Positions 17,131 through 24,447 of a stretch of 64,000 bases of DNA are shown one piece after another (the stretch's first letter is position 1; each line of letters begins with the position of its first letter). Source of the stretch: Manganibacter manganicus. Lineage in GTDB: Bacteria; Pseudomonadota; Alphaproteobacteria; Rhizobiales; Rhizobiaceae. The position numbers and the translations under genes are program-made. The stretch covers positions 1-64,000 of the forward strand of contig NZ_MDET01000011.1 of the NCBI RefSeq assembly GCF_002075885.1, read 5' to 3'. The notes below the pieces were generated by a model that searched no databases, had not been told where the DNA came from, and saw only the letters and a program-made list of their open reading frames with translations.

Positions 17131-17394
17131 ATGAGCAAGCAGTTGGCTTCAGTCCTGACGACGGTGAACGCGCCTTATAGCGAAAAGCTGGATGGCGCGA
17201 TGCTGGCTTGTTGCCTGTCGGATATCGATGTGGCGAAGCAGCATCCTGGCCAAGTCAGTTCCTTTCTCGGTGAAGTTGCTCCCACGCAGCAAGTCGAGTT
17301 CGCCGCCGCGTACCACCTTCCGGTTGACGATCTGAAGGCTTTCGCCGGCGATTTCGCAGCTTGGTCCGGCGAAAGCTATCCGCTCGCTGTATAA
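17131..17394 (+). CDS. Small hypothetical protein, possible antitoxin partner
   Basis: An 87-residue protein of unknown family (begins MSKQLASVLTTVNAPYSEK, contains LACCLSDIDVAKQHPGQVSS). Its stop codon shares a base with the ATG of the decayed nucleotidyltransferase gene (TAATG), implying coupled translation. Small genes coupled to AbiEii-type nucleotidyltransferases are usually their antitoxins, so this is probably the antitoxin of a system whose toxin is now broken. No DNA-binding motif is obvious. Confidence 0.55.
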   Translation: MSKQLASVLTTVNAPYSEKLDGAMLACCLSDIDVAKQHPGQVSSFLGEVAPTQQVEFAAAYHLPVDDLKAFAGDFAAWSGESYPLAV

Positions 17395-18082
17395 TGGCTG
17401 AACTTCATGGCCGACGTCCTTCCGAATGGCGGCGGCTTTTTCTCATCGCCGCCGACCTGATCGACCAGCTCCGGAAGAATGCCGGAGGTCACAACTTTGA
17501 ATGATCGTTTGGCGGCGGCACGGCCATGATGATCCAGATCGGTCATCGCGAAAGCCATGACATCGATATTATCCTCGATGACCCTCAACTGCTCGGCTTT
17601 ATGGATCCATCCAAGAGCGAGCTGCGTCTTGAAATGATGCCATCGGCGTATCAGAAGGACGGCAGTAAGTTTCAGAATTCGCTTTCGAGCATGTGGGTGA
17701 GACCGACTTCATCGTTGCCGGAGCACTGACACGGACGCCCTTTGAGTTACGAGAAGTCGAGGGCAGGGCGGTCCGGCTTGAGACCATTCCTGAGATCATT
17801 ACCAAGAAGGTCTACTACCGGGGATCAGAAGCAAGGCCGCGCGACGTCTTCGATATCGCCGCCGCTGCCCGTTCGCAATTGGGGGCCGTCGTGAAGGCTC
17901 CGGGTGATTTTCCAGAACAGGTTGCACTGAGCAAGGCGCGGCTGGAAAAGCTGCATCCGGAATTTGTCAGGCGCACGATCGCGCAGTTGATGATCATGCC
18001 TGACTACGAAGCGTCGGCCGCCGACAGTCTGGACACAGCCCTCGCTGTGCTCGATGAGGCGTTGTCGTCGCCTAAGACCTGA
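17394..18082 (+). pseudogene. AbiEii/AbiGii-like nucleotidyltransferase, decayed
   Basis: Reading from ATG 17394 gives MAELHGRRPSEWRRLFLIAA and continues to an in-frame TGA at 17502-17504. The same frame resumes as SFGGGTAMMIQIGHRESHDI then DIILDD, the glycine box and DxD-type metal site of this toxin family. Near 17670-17690 the frame shifts, and the C-terminal part (ETDFIVAGALTRTPFELREV, then TIPEIITKKVYYRGSEARPR, DVFDIAAAA) reads to 18082. One nonsense codon plus one frameshift mean it is not expressed as a whole. Confidence 0.75.
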
Positions 18083-18126
18083 CCGCCGTACCCCGACGAT
18101 GGAGCGGGGGAGGAGGGGAGGGGGTT

Positions 18127-19239
18127 TCAGAGCCCCGAGGCCTTGGTGAGGTTGACGCGGAAACGATCGCGCCGCCGCTGATACTTGCGGGTCATTTCCG
18201 CAGAAGCGTGGCCAAGCTGTTTCTGTACATAGCGCTCATCAACCTCGGCCGATGATGCCAAGCCGGAACGCAACGAGTGTCCGGCAAAAAGCTTTCCACG
18301 CTGGCCCTCGGGTAAATCGCCGCGCACGCCGGCGGCGAGTGCGGTCCGCTTGACGAGGCGGGCGGCGCCGACCGCCTTGCCTTGCCCCGTCACGCGGCGG
18401 AAGAGCGGCCCATGGGCGATGCGGGCAAGTTTCAGCCAGGTCTCGAGCGCCACGATCGGGCAGGTCGTGTCGGACGAGCCGCGGCCGATCTCGACCTCGC
18501 GCCAGCCGGTCTTGCCGCGCAGGGTCACCAGCATCCCTTTTTCCAAAACTTCGATCCAGCCGGAAGAATCCTCGGTCTGGTCGCGGCCGACATCGAGGCC
18601 GACGATCTCGGAACGGCGTAGACCACCGGCAAAGCCGAGCAACAGCATGGCGCGATCGCGCAGGCCGCGCAGGGTGCCGCGGTCGAGCGTCTCCAGCATG
18701 GCGATCAGATCCTCGGGCAGAATGGCTTCCTTCTGGCGCGGTGGGGCGGCGTGGGTGTTGCGGATGCCGGCCATGACGGTGGCGATATGGCGGTCCCTGC
18801 GATCGAGTTTCTGGCCGCGCTGGGCAAAATTCCAGGTAAGCGCGGACAGCCGGCGTTCGATGGTCGAGACCGATTTTTTGGCCCCTGGGGCAGTGCCCGC
18901 GGCACTGCCGGAGGCCAGCGCGGTGATGTAGAGCCCGACCGTCTGCGGATCGGGCGGCATGGGCGCAAAACCCTGGCGGCGGCACCAGGAGGCAAAATGG
19001 CGCCAGTCGGCAGCGTAGGCGCGCCGCGTATTGGCGGAGCTCGCCGCCTCGACGTAATCGCGGGCACGGCCGGCGAGTTTTTCCAGATGCGCCGGCAGTC
19101 GTGGGGCAGCGACGGCCGGGGGAGGGGAGGGGGCGTGTTCCCGATCGTTTCCTTCGCTGTCTGGCGCCTCGCCCATTTCCATGACGACATCAATGATGTC
19201 GGGCAGTTTGTCACCATTGTTCGTATCGGCCGGCTTCAT
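18127..19239 (-). CDS. Tyrosine-type site-specific integrase
   Basis: About 370 residues from the ATG at 19239; an upstream in-frame start at 19326 would add 29 residues that do not look conserved. The SAM-like core-binding domain includes SSANTRRAYAADWRHFASWC and the catalytic domain shows FAGGLRRSEIVGLDV (Arg), HSLRSGLASSAEVDE (HxxR), QLGHASAEMT (His) and RKYQRRRDRF (nucleophile Tyr). It is the second plasmid-type recombinase here besides the one at 11.9 kb and faces away from the PIN-domain TA pair. Possible roles are plasmid multimer resolution or cassette integration. Confidence 0.88.
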   Translation of the reverse strand: MKPADTNNGDKLPDIIDVVMEMGEAPDSEGNDREHAPSPPPAVAAPRLPAHLEKLAGRARDYVEAASSANTRRAYAADWRHFASWCRRQGFAPMPPDPQTVGLYITALASGSAAGTAPGAKKSVSTIERRLSALTWNFAQRGQKLDRRDRHIATVMAGIRNTHAAPPRQKEAILPEDLIAMLETLDRGTLRGLRDRAMLLLGFAGGLRRSEIVGLDVGRDQTEDSSGWIEVLEKGMLVTLRGKTGWREVEIGRGSSDTTCPIVALETWLKLARIAHGPLFRRVTGQGKAVGAARLVKRTALAAGVRGDLPEGQRGKLFAGHSLRSGLASSAEVDERYVQKQLGHASAEMTRKYQRRRDRFRVNLTKASGL

Positions 19240-19459
19240 CGTTTGACCGATCCTATCTCTCAAAACCTTCACCCCGAGGTCGCTGCACGGCGATTCTTCG
19301 AGAGGTAACGTGCAGCCCAAGGACAAGATTGTCCACCGCGGAGCGACCGGACGCTCCAGCGCCGAAACGTTGCACCTCGTGAGCGAAGCGGGAGCGGGGG
19401 CAGTTCATCGGGGGCCAACGGCGGTGCCGGTCCGAAGCCGGGCGGCAAGCGCATTGTTC

Positions 19460-19497
19460 TTGCCTACTCGTTCAACATTTCTTATATTCCGTTCAAC
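19460..19497 (+). promoter_or_regulatory. TA promoter with 21-bp-spaced direct repeats
   Basis: TTGCCT (19460-19465), 17-base spacer, TATATT (19483-19488) forms a good sigma-70-type promoter. CGTTCAAC occurs at 19469-19476 inside the spacer and again at 19490-19497 after the -10 box, one helical face apart. The same arrangement precedes the paralogous TA pair at 46763-46800, so the repeats are likely the autoregulatory operator. Confidence 0.7.
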
Positions 19498-19511
19498 GCA
19501 TGGAGACTACG

Positions 19512-19808
19512 ATGCCAGCCCACACCGCATCAGCAACCGAAACCGACGAACGGGTCGCCCGCACCCGCAACCGCCTGGTGCTTGAACAGGCAAGAGCGGT
19601 CGGCCTTCTCGGCGCGGCCAAGAACACACGTCTTTCCGGCCGCGTACCCTCCGAGCTCATCGAAGCAGCCAAAAGGCGCGCACACGTCACCTCCGATACA
19701 GAACTCCTGGAGCTGGCCTTGTCGCGGCTGGCCCTGGAAGACGATTTCGGGGCGAGGCTCGTCGCCCGCAAGGGCAGCATTCCGGCAGATATCGACCTTG
19801 GCGTTTGA
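19512..19808 (+). CDS. Antitoxin of a PIN-domain toxin-antitoxin pair
   Basis: A 98-residue protein. The ATG at 19512 has GGAG six bases upstream, lies about 17 bases after the predicted transcription start and aligns with the start of the paralogue at 46814. The central block LGAAKNTRLSGRVPSELIEA, then AKRRAHVTSDTELLELALSR and LALEDDFGARLV, is nearly identical in both copies and has the strand-helix-helix look of a ribbon-helix-helix-type DNA-binding region. It presumably represses its promoter and neutralises the toxin, whose TTG start overlaps its last codons. Confidence 0.75.
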   Translation: MPAHTASATETDERVARTRNRLVLEQARAVGLLGAAKNTRLSGRVPSELIEAAKRRAHVTSDTELLELALSRLALEDDFGARLVARKGSIPADIDLGV

Positions 19809-20376
19809 TCTGCGGAGCGCGTTACGCTCGCTCAAGCCGCAAAAGCACGTTGCGAGCCTCGAACGACGGCCCGATGCCGAACTCGCGTGGGCCGCAGACG
19901 AGGCGGCGATCGGCGGCGCACTGCTCCTCGACACCAGCGTCTATCTCGATGTGCTGCAGGGCCGTACGCCGCAAGCGGTCGACGATCTCCTCACCTATCG
20001 CCTCTGCCACCATTCGGCCGTTTGCCTCGCCGAACTGACCCATGTGTTCGGTCGCCTGGACCCGGCCCACCCGACGACGAAATCGGTGCTGAAAGCGGTC
20101 GGGGAGACGATCGAGGACATTCCCGCCCATCGCCTCCATAGTCCCGACGCGAGCGTTTGGGGTCAGGCCGGAATCGTGGCCGGGCTGTTGTTTCGCCTGA
20201 GCGGCCTGCCGAAAGGGGAGGGGCATGAGCGCCGGTTCCTGAATGACACACTGATCTTCCACCAGGCCGGTGTTCTCGGCGCCGCCGTGCTGACGGGAAA
20301 CATCCGGGATTTCGATATTCTCGGCCAGCTTGTTCCGGCGGGCCGCGTGATCTTCTACCGGGCAGCGACGCGCTGA
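19798..20376 (+). CDS. PIN-domain (VapC-like) toxin
   Basis: A 192-residue PIN-domain protein. The TTG at 19798 overlaps the antitoxin end by 11 bases; the paralogue at 47100 begins at the equivalent TTG. Catalytic acidic residues are visible in LLLDTSVYLDVLQG (first Asp), VCLAELTHVFG (Glu), RRFLNDTLIF (Asp) and LTGNIRDFDIL (Asp). An N-terminal extension of about 40 residues precedes the domain. VapC-like toxins cleave tRNA or rRNA to stop growth and stabilise plasmids by post-segregational killing. It is one of at least three TA systems near the replication region. Confidence 0.85.
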   Translation: MAFDLRSALRSLKPQKHVASLERRPDAELAWAADEAAIGGALLLDTSVYLDVLQGRTPQAVDDLLTYRLCHHSAVCLAELTHVFGRLDPAHPTTKSVLKAVGETIEDIPAHRLHSPDASVWGQAGIVAGLLFRLSGLPKGEGHERRFLNDTLIFHQAGVLGAAVLTGNIRDFDILGQLVPAGRVIFYRAATR

Positions 20377-20648
20377 AGCTCCGGTGACCGATGGGGGCGA
20401 AACCCACGCAATGGGCGCGGGCTCGAACGCGAAGTGGCCGACCGAATGTCCAGGCTCGGATCCGGACGTTGCGGAAGCGCCGAAAACAGGCTACGATCCC
20501 AGCAGTCGATCGGAATGCAGGCGTGATCTGCGCCACAAGAGCCGCGCCACGATGCACAAGCGGTGCAATGCACCGGTCGACGACAAGAATCTCAAAAATC
20601 CGCTCGAAAACCGCTCCAGGGGACGGGTTTCCGTGCCTTTTCAAAAAC

Positions 20649-20673
20649 GACCGATAAGCCAACATTATCGGTC
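20649..20673. promoter_or_regulatory. Inverted-repeat operator upstream of DUF1403-scpB
   Basis: GACCGATAA, seven bases, TTATCGGTC. It shares the core CGATAA-N7-TTATCG and spacer length with the operator at 10637-10669. It lies about 70 bp before the first plausible start of the DUF1403 gene, which argues that translation does not start upstream of it. Confidence 0.65.
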
Positions 20674-20740
20674 TTTTATTCCGCACGACAGGCGGTGCGG
20701 TTTATATCGAATATTGTTGTATAAAGCGCCGTTGCGATTC

Positions 20741-21787
20741 ATGCTGCGAATGATGATTCTGCGCCCCGTTCCCTCTTCCCGTCACGACTTCACTCCCGCC
20801 GATGCGGCTTCGGCCGGGCCGATACCGGCGGTGCCGGCCTGGCTGCGCCGGGCGGTGCCCGACGCGCAAGGCCTTGCCGGGTACAGCGTCGAAGACGTGG
20901 CCATCACGGCCGGCGCGGCCCTCGGCGCCCTTGATGCAGTGGTGCGCCGCGCCGAAAAATGGGCCGGCGCCTGGCGGCAGCGGCTGGCGCTCTCCGCCGC
21001 CGCCGTCACGGCGAGGCAGGCGGGCCGGGTCGAGGACGAGGCGGCGCTGCGCGATACTTTTGCCTTCAGCGGCACTCAAGATGGATTATCCGGGTCTACG
21101 ACCCTCGGACCGGCCGGCCTTTTTCTGCTGGTCTGGCGCCGGCTGGCCGCGCGGCCGGTCGAGGACCTGCTGACGGCGAAAAACCTCGGCGCAGTGGCGG
21201 AAGCGTTCGGCTACGCCCGCGACGCCGAAGCGCTCGGCGAACTGGCGGATGAATTGCGCCGTCTCGCCGCCGGGGGAGCGGTCGGGCAACTGACCGGCGC
21301 GTTCCTGGCCGCCGAACGCTACGGCTTCGGGCGCTTCGTCGGGGCGTGGCTTGCCGACGCGCTGCTGGCCCGACGCTTGGGTTGGGCCCATGCGGTTCCG
21401 CTGCTCGGCACTGAGGTAACTTTGGGCGGGGGGCCCGCTCGCATACGGCGATCGGCAATCGTTTCTCCGGCGGTGGGCATCGAAACCGAATCCGACGGTG
21501 CAAAAAGTCTGCTCGCCGCACAGGCGCGCGCGGCGCTGCGCGCCATCGATCTGTCGGCCGAACTCGGGCGCCGCGCCGAAAAGCTGCTCGCCGTCGCGCC
21601 AAAACTCAGGGCCAAGGGCGCAGACACGGTCGTGCAAAAGCTGTTGTCTTGCGACGCAATGGTCGCGTCCGACCCCGTCGCCGGCATCAGCGACCGCGGC
21701 CTGCGCCGGCTGTTCGACCGGCTGGTCGAACTCGACGCCGTGCGCGAACTGTCCGGCCGGCCCGCCTTCCGCATTTATGGGTTGTGA
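20741..21787 (+). CDS. DUF1403 family protein
   Basis: A 348-residue protein; starts at 20741, 20750 or 20753 are all possible and none has a strong ribosome site. Conserved DUF1403 segments are visible: VPAWLRRAVPDAQGLAGYSV near the start, AAALGALDAVVRRAEKWAGA-like helices, and the C-terminal GISDRGLRRLFDRLVELDAV then RELSGRPAFRIYGL. The family is found on alphaproteobacterial plasmids, nearly always next to scpB; its function is unknown. The TGA overlaps the scpB start (TGATG). A decayed second copy lies at 60.97-61.80 kb. Confidence 0.85.
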   Translation: MLRMMILRPVPSSRHDFTPADAASAGPIPAVPAWLRRAVPDAQGLAGYSVEDVAITAGAALGALDAVVRRAEKWAGAWRQRLALSAAAVTARQAGRVEDEAALRDTFAFSGTQDGLSGSTTLGPAGLFLLVWRRLAARPVEDLLTAKNLGAVAEAFGYARDAEALGELADELRRLAAGGAVGQLTGAFLAAERYGFGRFVGAWLADALLARRLGWAHAVPLLGTEVTLGGGPARIRRSAIVSPAVGIETESDGAKSLLAAQARAALRAIDLSAELGRRAEKLLAVAPKLRAKGADTVVQKLLSCDAMVASDPVAGISDRGLRRLFDRLVELDAVRELSGRPAFRIYGL

Positions 21788-22530
21788 TGATGGCGCCGCG
21801 TTCGCCGGAGGCTCGCCGAGAAAATGAGGATGGGCAAAGACCGTTGCTTGATCGGGAACTGAATCACCTGCCGCCGGAGGCGCGCTGGCGCGAGTGGATG
21901 AGCCGTGTCGAGGCGACCATCTTTGCCGCCAGCGAGCCGGTGACACGCGGGGTGCTGGCCCGCATTGTCGGCAAGAACTGCAGCATCGACCTGCTGATCG
22001 ACGACATCCGCGAGGAGCTGCGCGGCCGGCCCTATGATCTGATTTCGGTGGCCGGCGGCTGGAAACACCTGACCCGGCCCGCCTATGCCGACGCCATCCG
22101 CGGTGCATTTGGCACCACCGTCGGCGGCGACGAGAAGGCGGGGGATCTCAGTCAGTCCGAGGTGCTGGTGCTGACGGCAATCGCCTATTTCCAGCCGATC
22201 ACCCGCGCCGAACTGTCGAGCTTTTTTGGGAAAGAAATCTCCCGCGACTTGATCGGCGTTCTGCGCGGCGCCGGCATGATCGCCTCGGGTCCGCGCGCAC
22301 CGCAGCCCGGTGCGCCCTATACCTACGTCACGACAAAAGACTTCCTGCTCGCGTTCGGCCTCGACACGCTGCGCGATCTGCCCGACTTCGAGGCGCTCGA
22401 AGACGCCGGGCTGCTGTCCAAGGAAAAGCTGCTGGCAGGGGATATTCCAGCCGGACTGACGGGCGGGGAGGGCGACGGCGACGGCGAAGAGGAAGCAGAG
22501 GACGGTATCGTTGAGGACCAATTGTCTTGA
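21787..22530 (+). CDS. scpB: Plasmid-borne ScpB-like SMC-complex subunit
   Basis: A 247-residue ScpB homologue starting at an ATG that shares its first base with the DUF1403 stop. The two winged-helix domains of ScpB are recognisable: the first around WMSRVEATIFAASEPVTRGV and LLIDDIREELRGRPYDL, the second around LVLTAIAYFQPITRAELSSF and FGKEISRDLIGVLRGAGMI. The C-terminus is acidic. Chromosomal ScpB forms the condensin complex with SMC and ScpA; here there is no scpA or smc nearby, so the protein may have a plasmid-specific role with DUF1403. It lies in a conserved rhizobial plasmid module. Confidence 0.85.
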   Translation: MMAPRSPEARRENEDGQRPLLDRELNHLPPEARWREWMSRVEATIFAASEPVTRGVLARIVGKNCSIDLLIDDIREELRGRPYDLISVAGGWKHLTRPAYADAIRGAFGTTVGGDEKAGDLSQSEVLVLTAIAYFQPITRAELSSFFGKEISRDLIGVLRGAGMIASGPRAPQPGAPYTYVTTKDFLLAFGLDTLRDLPDFEALEDAGLLSKEKLLAGDIPAGLTGGEGDGDGEEEAEDGIVEDQLS

Positions 22531-22568
22531 GCGGGTCGGTTCGATTTCGCGCCTCTTCCGTCGGAACC

Positions 22569-23093
22569 TTACGACCAAGACGACTGATCATGCGGCAGCC
22601 GATGATCGGGATCGTGAATGGCAATATGATCGCCGTCGACGAGATTGGCTGGAAAGATCACCAGATTGGTGCCGCCGGCATGACGTAGCGATGGGAACAG
22701 AATACCGCGCAGCCCTGCCGTGATGACCAGGTCTGCAAGCTTCCACGACGGCGGGATTTTCTTGTCGATGCGAGCGATCTGGCGCCAGGCACAATCCCAC
22801 TCTTGCCAGGCGTCATCCCAGACGTCTGGATCATATCCCTGCGACAGGTCGGCGACTTCGGCGAGTGTGATCTTGTAGGCGGCAAGGGTGGCCGGCGGTG
22901 TGATGCTGGTGCCCTGCTTGTATTCTTCGAGCGCTGTCTGGGCCGAGCGGGACAAATAGAGCGCTTCGATGCCTGGCCGATTGAAACGTCCACCGTCGAT
23001 CGCCGCTCCCGCGCCGCTGATGGGCAGGAAAGCCCATTTGGGTGTCAGATAGCGGTGATAAATCTCGTCCGGGCCGACGCGGGCGAACTTCAC
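22569..23093 (-). CDS. RES-domain toxin
   Basis: A 174-residue RES-domain protein. The GTG start overlaps the antitoxin stop by four bases (GTGA). Typical RES features are the FARVGPDEIYHRYLTPKWAF start with an early Arg, GGRFNRPGIEALYLSRSAQT, ALEEYKQ and the C-terminal GLRGILFPSLRHAGGTNLVI. RES toxins degrade or modify NAD+. The residues that give the family its name (Arg-Glu-Ser) can all be traced here. A nearly identical C-terminal remnant lies at 62.6 kb, showing that this locus was once duplicated with DUF1403-scpB. Confidence 0.88.
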   Translation of the reverse strand: MKFARVGPDEIYHRYLTPKWAFLPISGAGAAIDGGRFNRPGIEALYLSRSAQTALEEYKQGTSITPPATLAAYKITLAEVADLSQGYDPDVWDDAWQEWDCAWRQIARIDKKIPPSWKLADLVITAGLRGILFPSLRHAGGTNLVIFPANLVDGDHIAIHDPDHRLPHDQSSWS

Positions 23094-23476
23094 CCGCGCG
23101 CGCCGTTTTCGAGATCCCGGATGAAGGCCAGGACTGGTTCGACCTGGCCGTCGGCGATGAGCTCGGCCGCCGTGCGATGGCCATAGTCGGCGATCGGTTC
23201 GTTGCGATACCAGTAGATCGCCTTGTCGACATCACCGGTGAGTTCTGTCGCGGCCGAAATCACTTTCACCATCTCGCGCATCCGCCCCTGCAGACGCTCC
23301 GATGACGGGTTACGAAGCGTGTTTCTGTGAACACCCGTCAATTGCGCCAGGTTGGCCACCTTCACCCCAAGCGCCTGCGAAAGGCGCTTCGGCGAGATAT
23401 AAGGTGTGCGTGGTTCCTGCAGGCTATCGACAAAACCTGAAATCGCCGTGGAATGTGCGAGCTGTGCTTGGGTCAT
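23090..23476 (-). CDS. Xre/MbcA/ParS-type antitoxin
   Basis: About 128 residues from the ATG at 23476, chosen because it lies just downstream of the candidate operator. An Xre-like HTH is seen at SPKRLSQALGVKVANLAQLT, followed by the DUF2384 region (ITAATEL-like helix; YWYRNEPIADYGHRTAAELI, then DGQVEPVLAFIRDL) that inserts into and blocks the RES toxin. It is transcribed first in the operon, as is usual for RES-Xre pairs, and is likely the autorepressor. Confidence 0.88.
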   Translation of the reverse strand: MTQAQLAHSTAISGFVDSLQEPRTPYISPKRLSQALGVKVANLAQLTGVHRNTLRNPSSERLQGRMREMVKVISAATELTGDVDKAIYWYRNEPIADYGHRTAAELIADGQVEPVLAFIRDLENGARG

Positions 23477-23497
23477 GCTAAAACTCCAACCTGTCTC

Positions 23498-23517
23498 ATA
23501 TGCACAATATATGCACA
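23498..23517. promoter_or_regulatory. Tandem repeats upstream of the RES-Xre operon
   Basis: ATATGCACA occurs twice, at 23498-23506 and 23509-23517, an 11-bp period (about one helical turn), 20-40 bases before the antitoxin start. This is a likely binding site for the Xre-type antitoxin. Confidence 0.5.
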
Positions 23518-23700
23518 TTTCAGCGCATAGCAAGTGAACTGAAAATTGGCAGTTTCACCGCAAGCTCGTCTAGTACTCGGGGCTGTTGTCGCGGCGGCTT
23601 TGCGCCGCCATGCACGAACCCGCTTCGCGGGAGGGGCGCCTTGCGCTGAGATGGCGTAGTCTTCATAGCCTTTGAGCAGGTTGCGGCGAGCGAGCCGACC

Positions 23701-24102
23701 ATGGAGTTCCCTTCAACGAGAGGAACTCGCCATGGATACCAGTCACAGTTCAGCCCGGTCCTTGAGGCGCAGGTGAAGGGCAACAGCCCGTTCGCCGATC
23801 TGATCGGCTGGATGCAGTCGAACCTCGACGCGCCGCTGGACGTACCGTCGTTGGCTGCCCGCGCGGGCCTGACCGGGCGCACGTTCCATCGCAAGTTCGT
23901 AACGGCGACCGGCGTAACGCCGGCCCGCTTCGTCGAGGCGGCGAGGCTCGATGCCGCGCGCATGTTGCTCTCCCCTGGGCTGTCGCTGAAGTTGGTCGCG
24001 GCGCAAGTGGGATTGTTCCCGCACGCCCGCCTCGTCGAAGCCTTCGAGCGCCGCTTCGGCGTCGCGCCGAGGCTGTTCCGCGACATGCACGCCGAACTGT
24101 GA
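23701..24102 (+). pseudogene. Truncated AraC-family regulator (GlxA-like)
   Basis: Only the C-terminal double-HTH domain of a GlxA-like regulator is present, from about 23760 (GNSPFADLIGWMQSNLDAPL, then VPSLAARAGLTGRTFHRKF, GVTPARFVEAARLDAARMLL, SLKLVAAQVGLF, FERRFGVAPRLFRDM). The N-terminal class I glutamine amidotransferase-like domain of about 200 residues is missing and the sequence before it is unrelated. The gene is therefore a 5'-truncated remnant. The rest of 23534-24341 holds nothing I recognise. Confidence 0.65.
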
Positions 24103-24341
24103 GCACCGAAAGGCGGCTTGGGAGACGCGTTGTTGACTGGCAACTAAGAGCCGACGGCGGACCGCCCGGATTTGGATTGACGGCGCAGGACGCCGCCCTT
24201 CCGCTCCCGACCCCTTTGCCGCCATTCTGACCATTGCCGTCGTAGCCCGAAAGCTGTCTTTCGTTCCGCACCTGCCAGATGGCCGAGATCGGGCCGAAGA
24301 AGTAAGTCAGGGTGAAGGTGTTCCAACACTATGGACTTGAG

Positions 24342-24370
24342 TTGAGCAAAACGGTCTAAGTCAATACAAT
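24342..24370 (+). promoter_or_regulatory. Promoter of the SIR2-STAND gene
   Basis: TTGAGC (24342-24347), a 17-base spacer, TACAAT (24365-24370). A start near 24377 leaves room for translation from ATG 24391 or GTG 24448. Confidence 0.55.
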
Positions 24371-24447
24371 ATTCGCAGTTTGTGGTTCGCATGGCACCGC
24401 TGCGAACAACAATGCCGGTCGCAACTTGGCTGGCAAAAGGGGGGTAT

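Noticed and set aside
17502..17504. Possible selenocysteine or read-through at the in-frame TGA of the nucleotidyltransferase
   Set aside because: A frameshift further downstream shows that the gene is decaying, so simple nonsense mutation is more likely.
20384..20740. N-terminal extension of the DUF1403 protein
   Set aside because: It would put an inverted-repeat operator inside the coding region and the extra ~119 residues look non-conserved.
21086..22108. 340-codon minus-strand frame opposite DUF1403 and scpB
   Set aside because: Antisense to two recognisable coupled genes.
23520..24143. 207-codon minus-strand frame near 24 kb
   Set aside because: Opposite the AraC-type HTH remnant; low-complexity Ser/Arg/Ala pattern without family resemblance.
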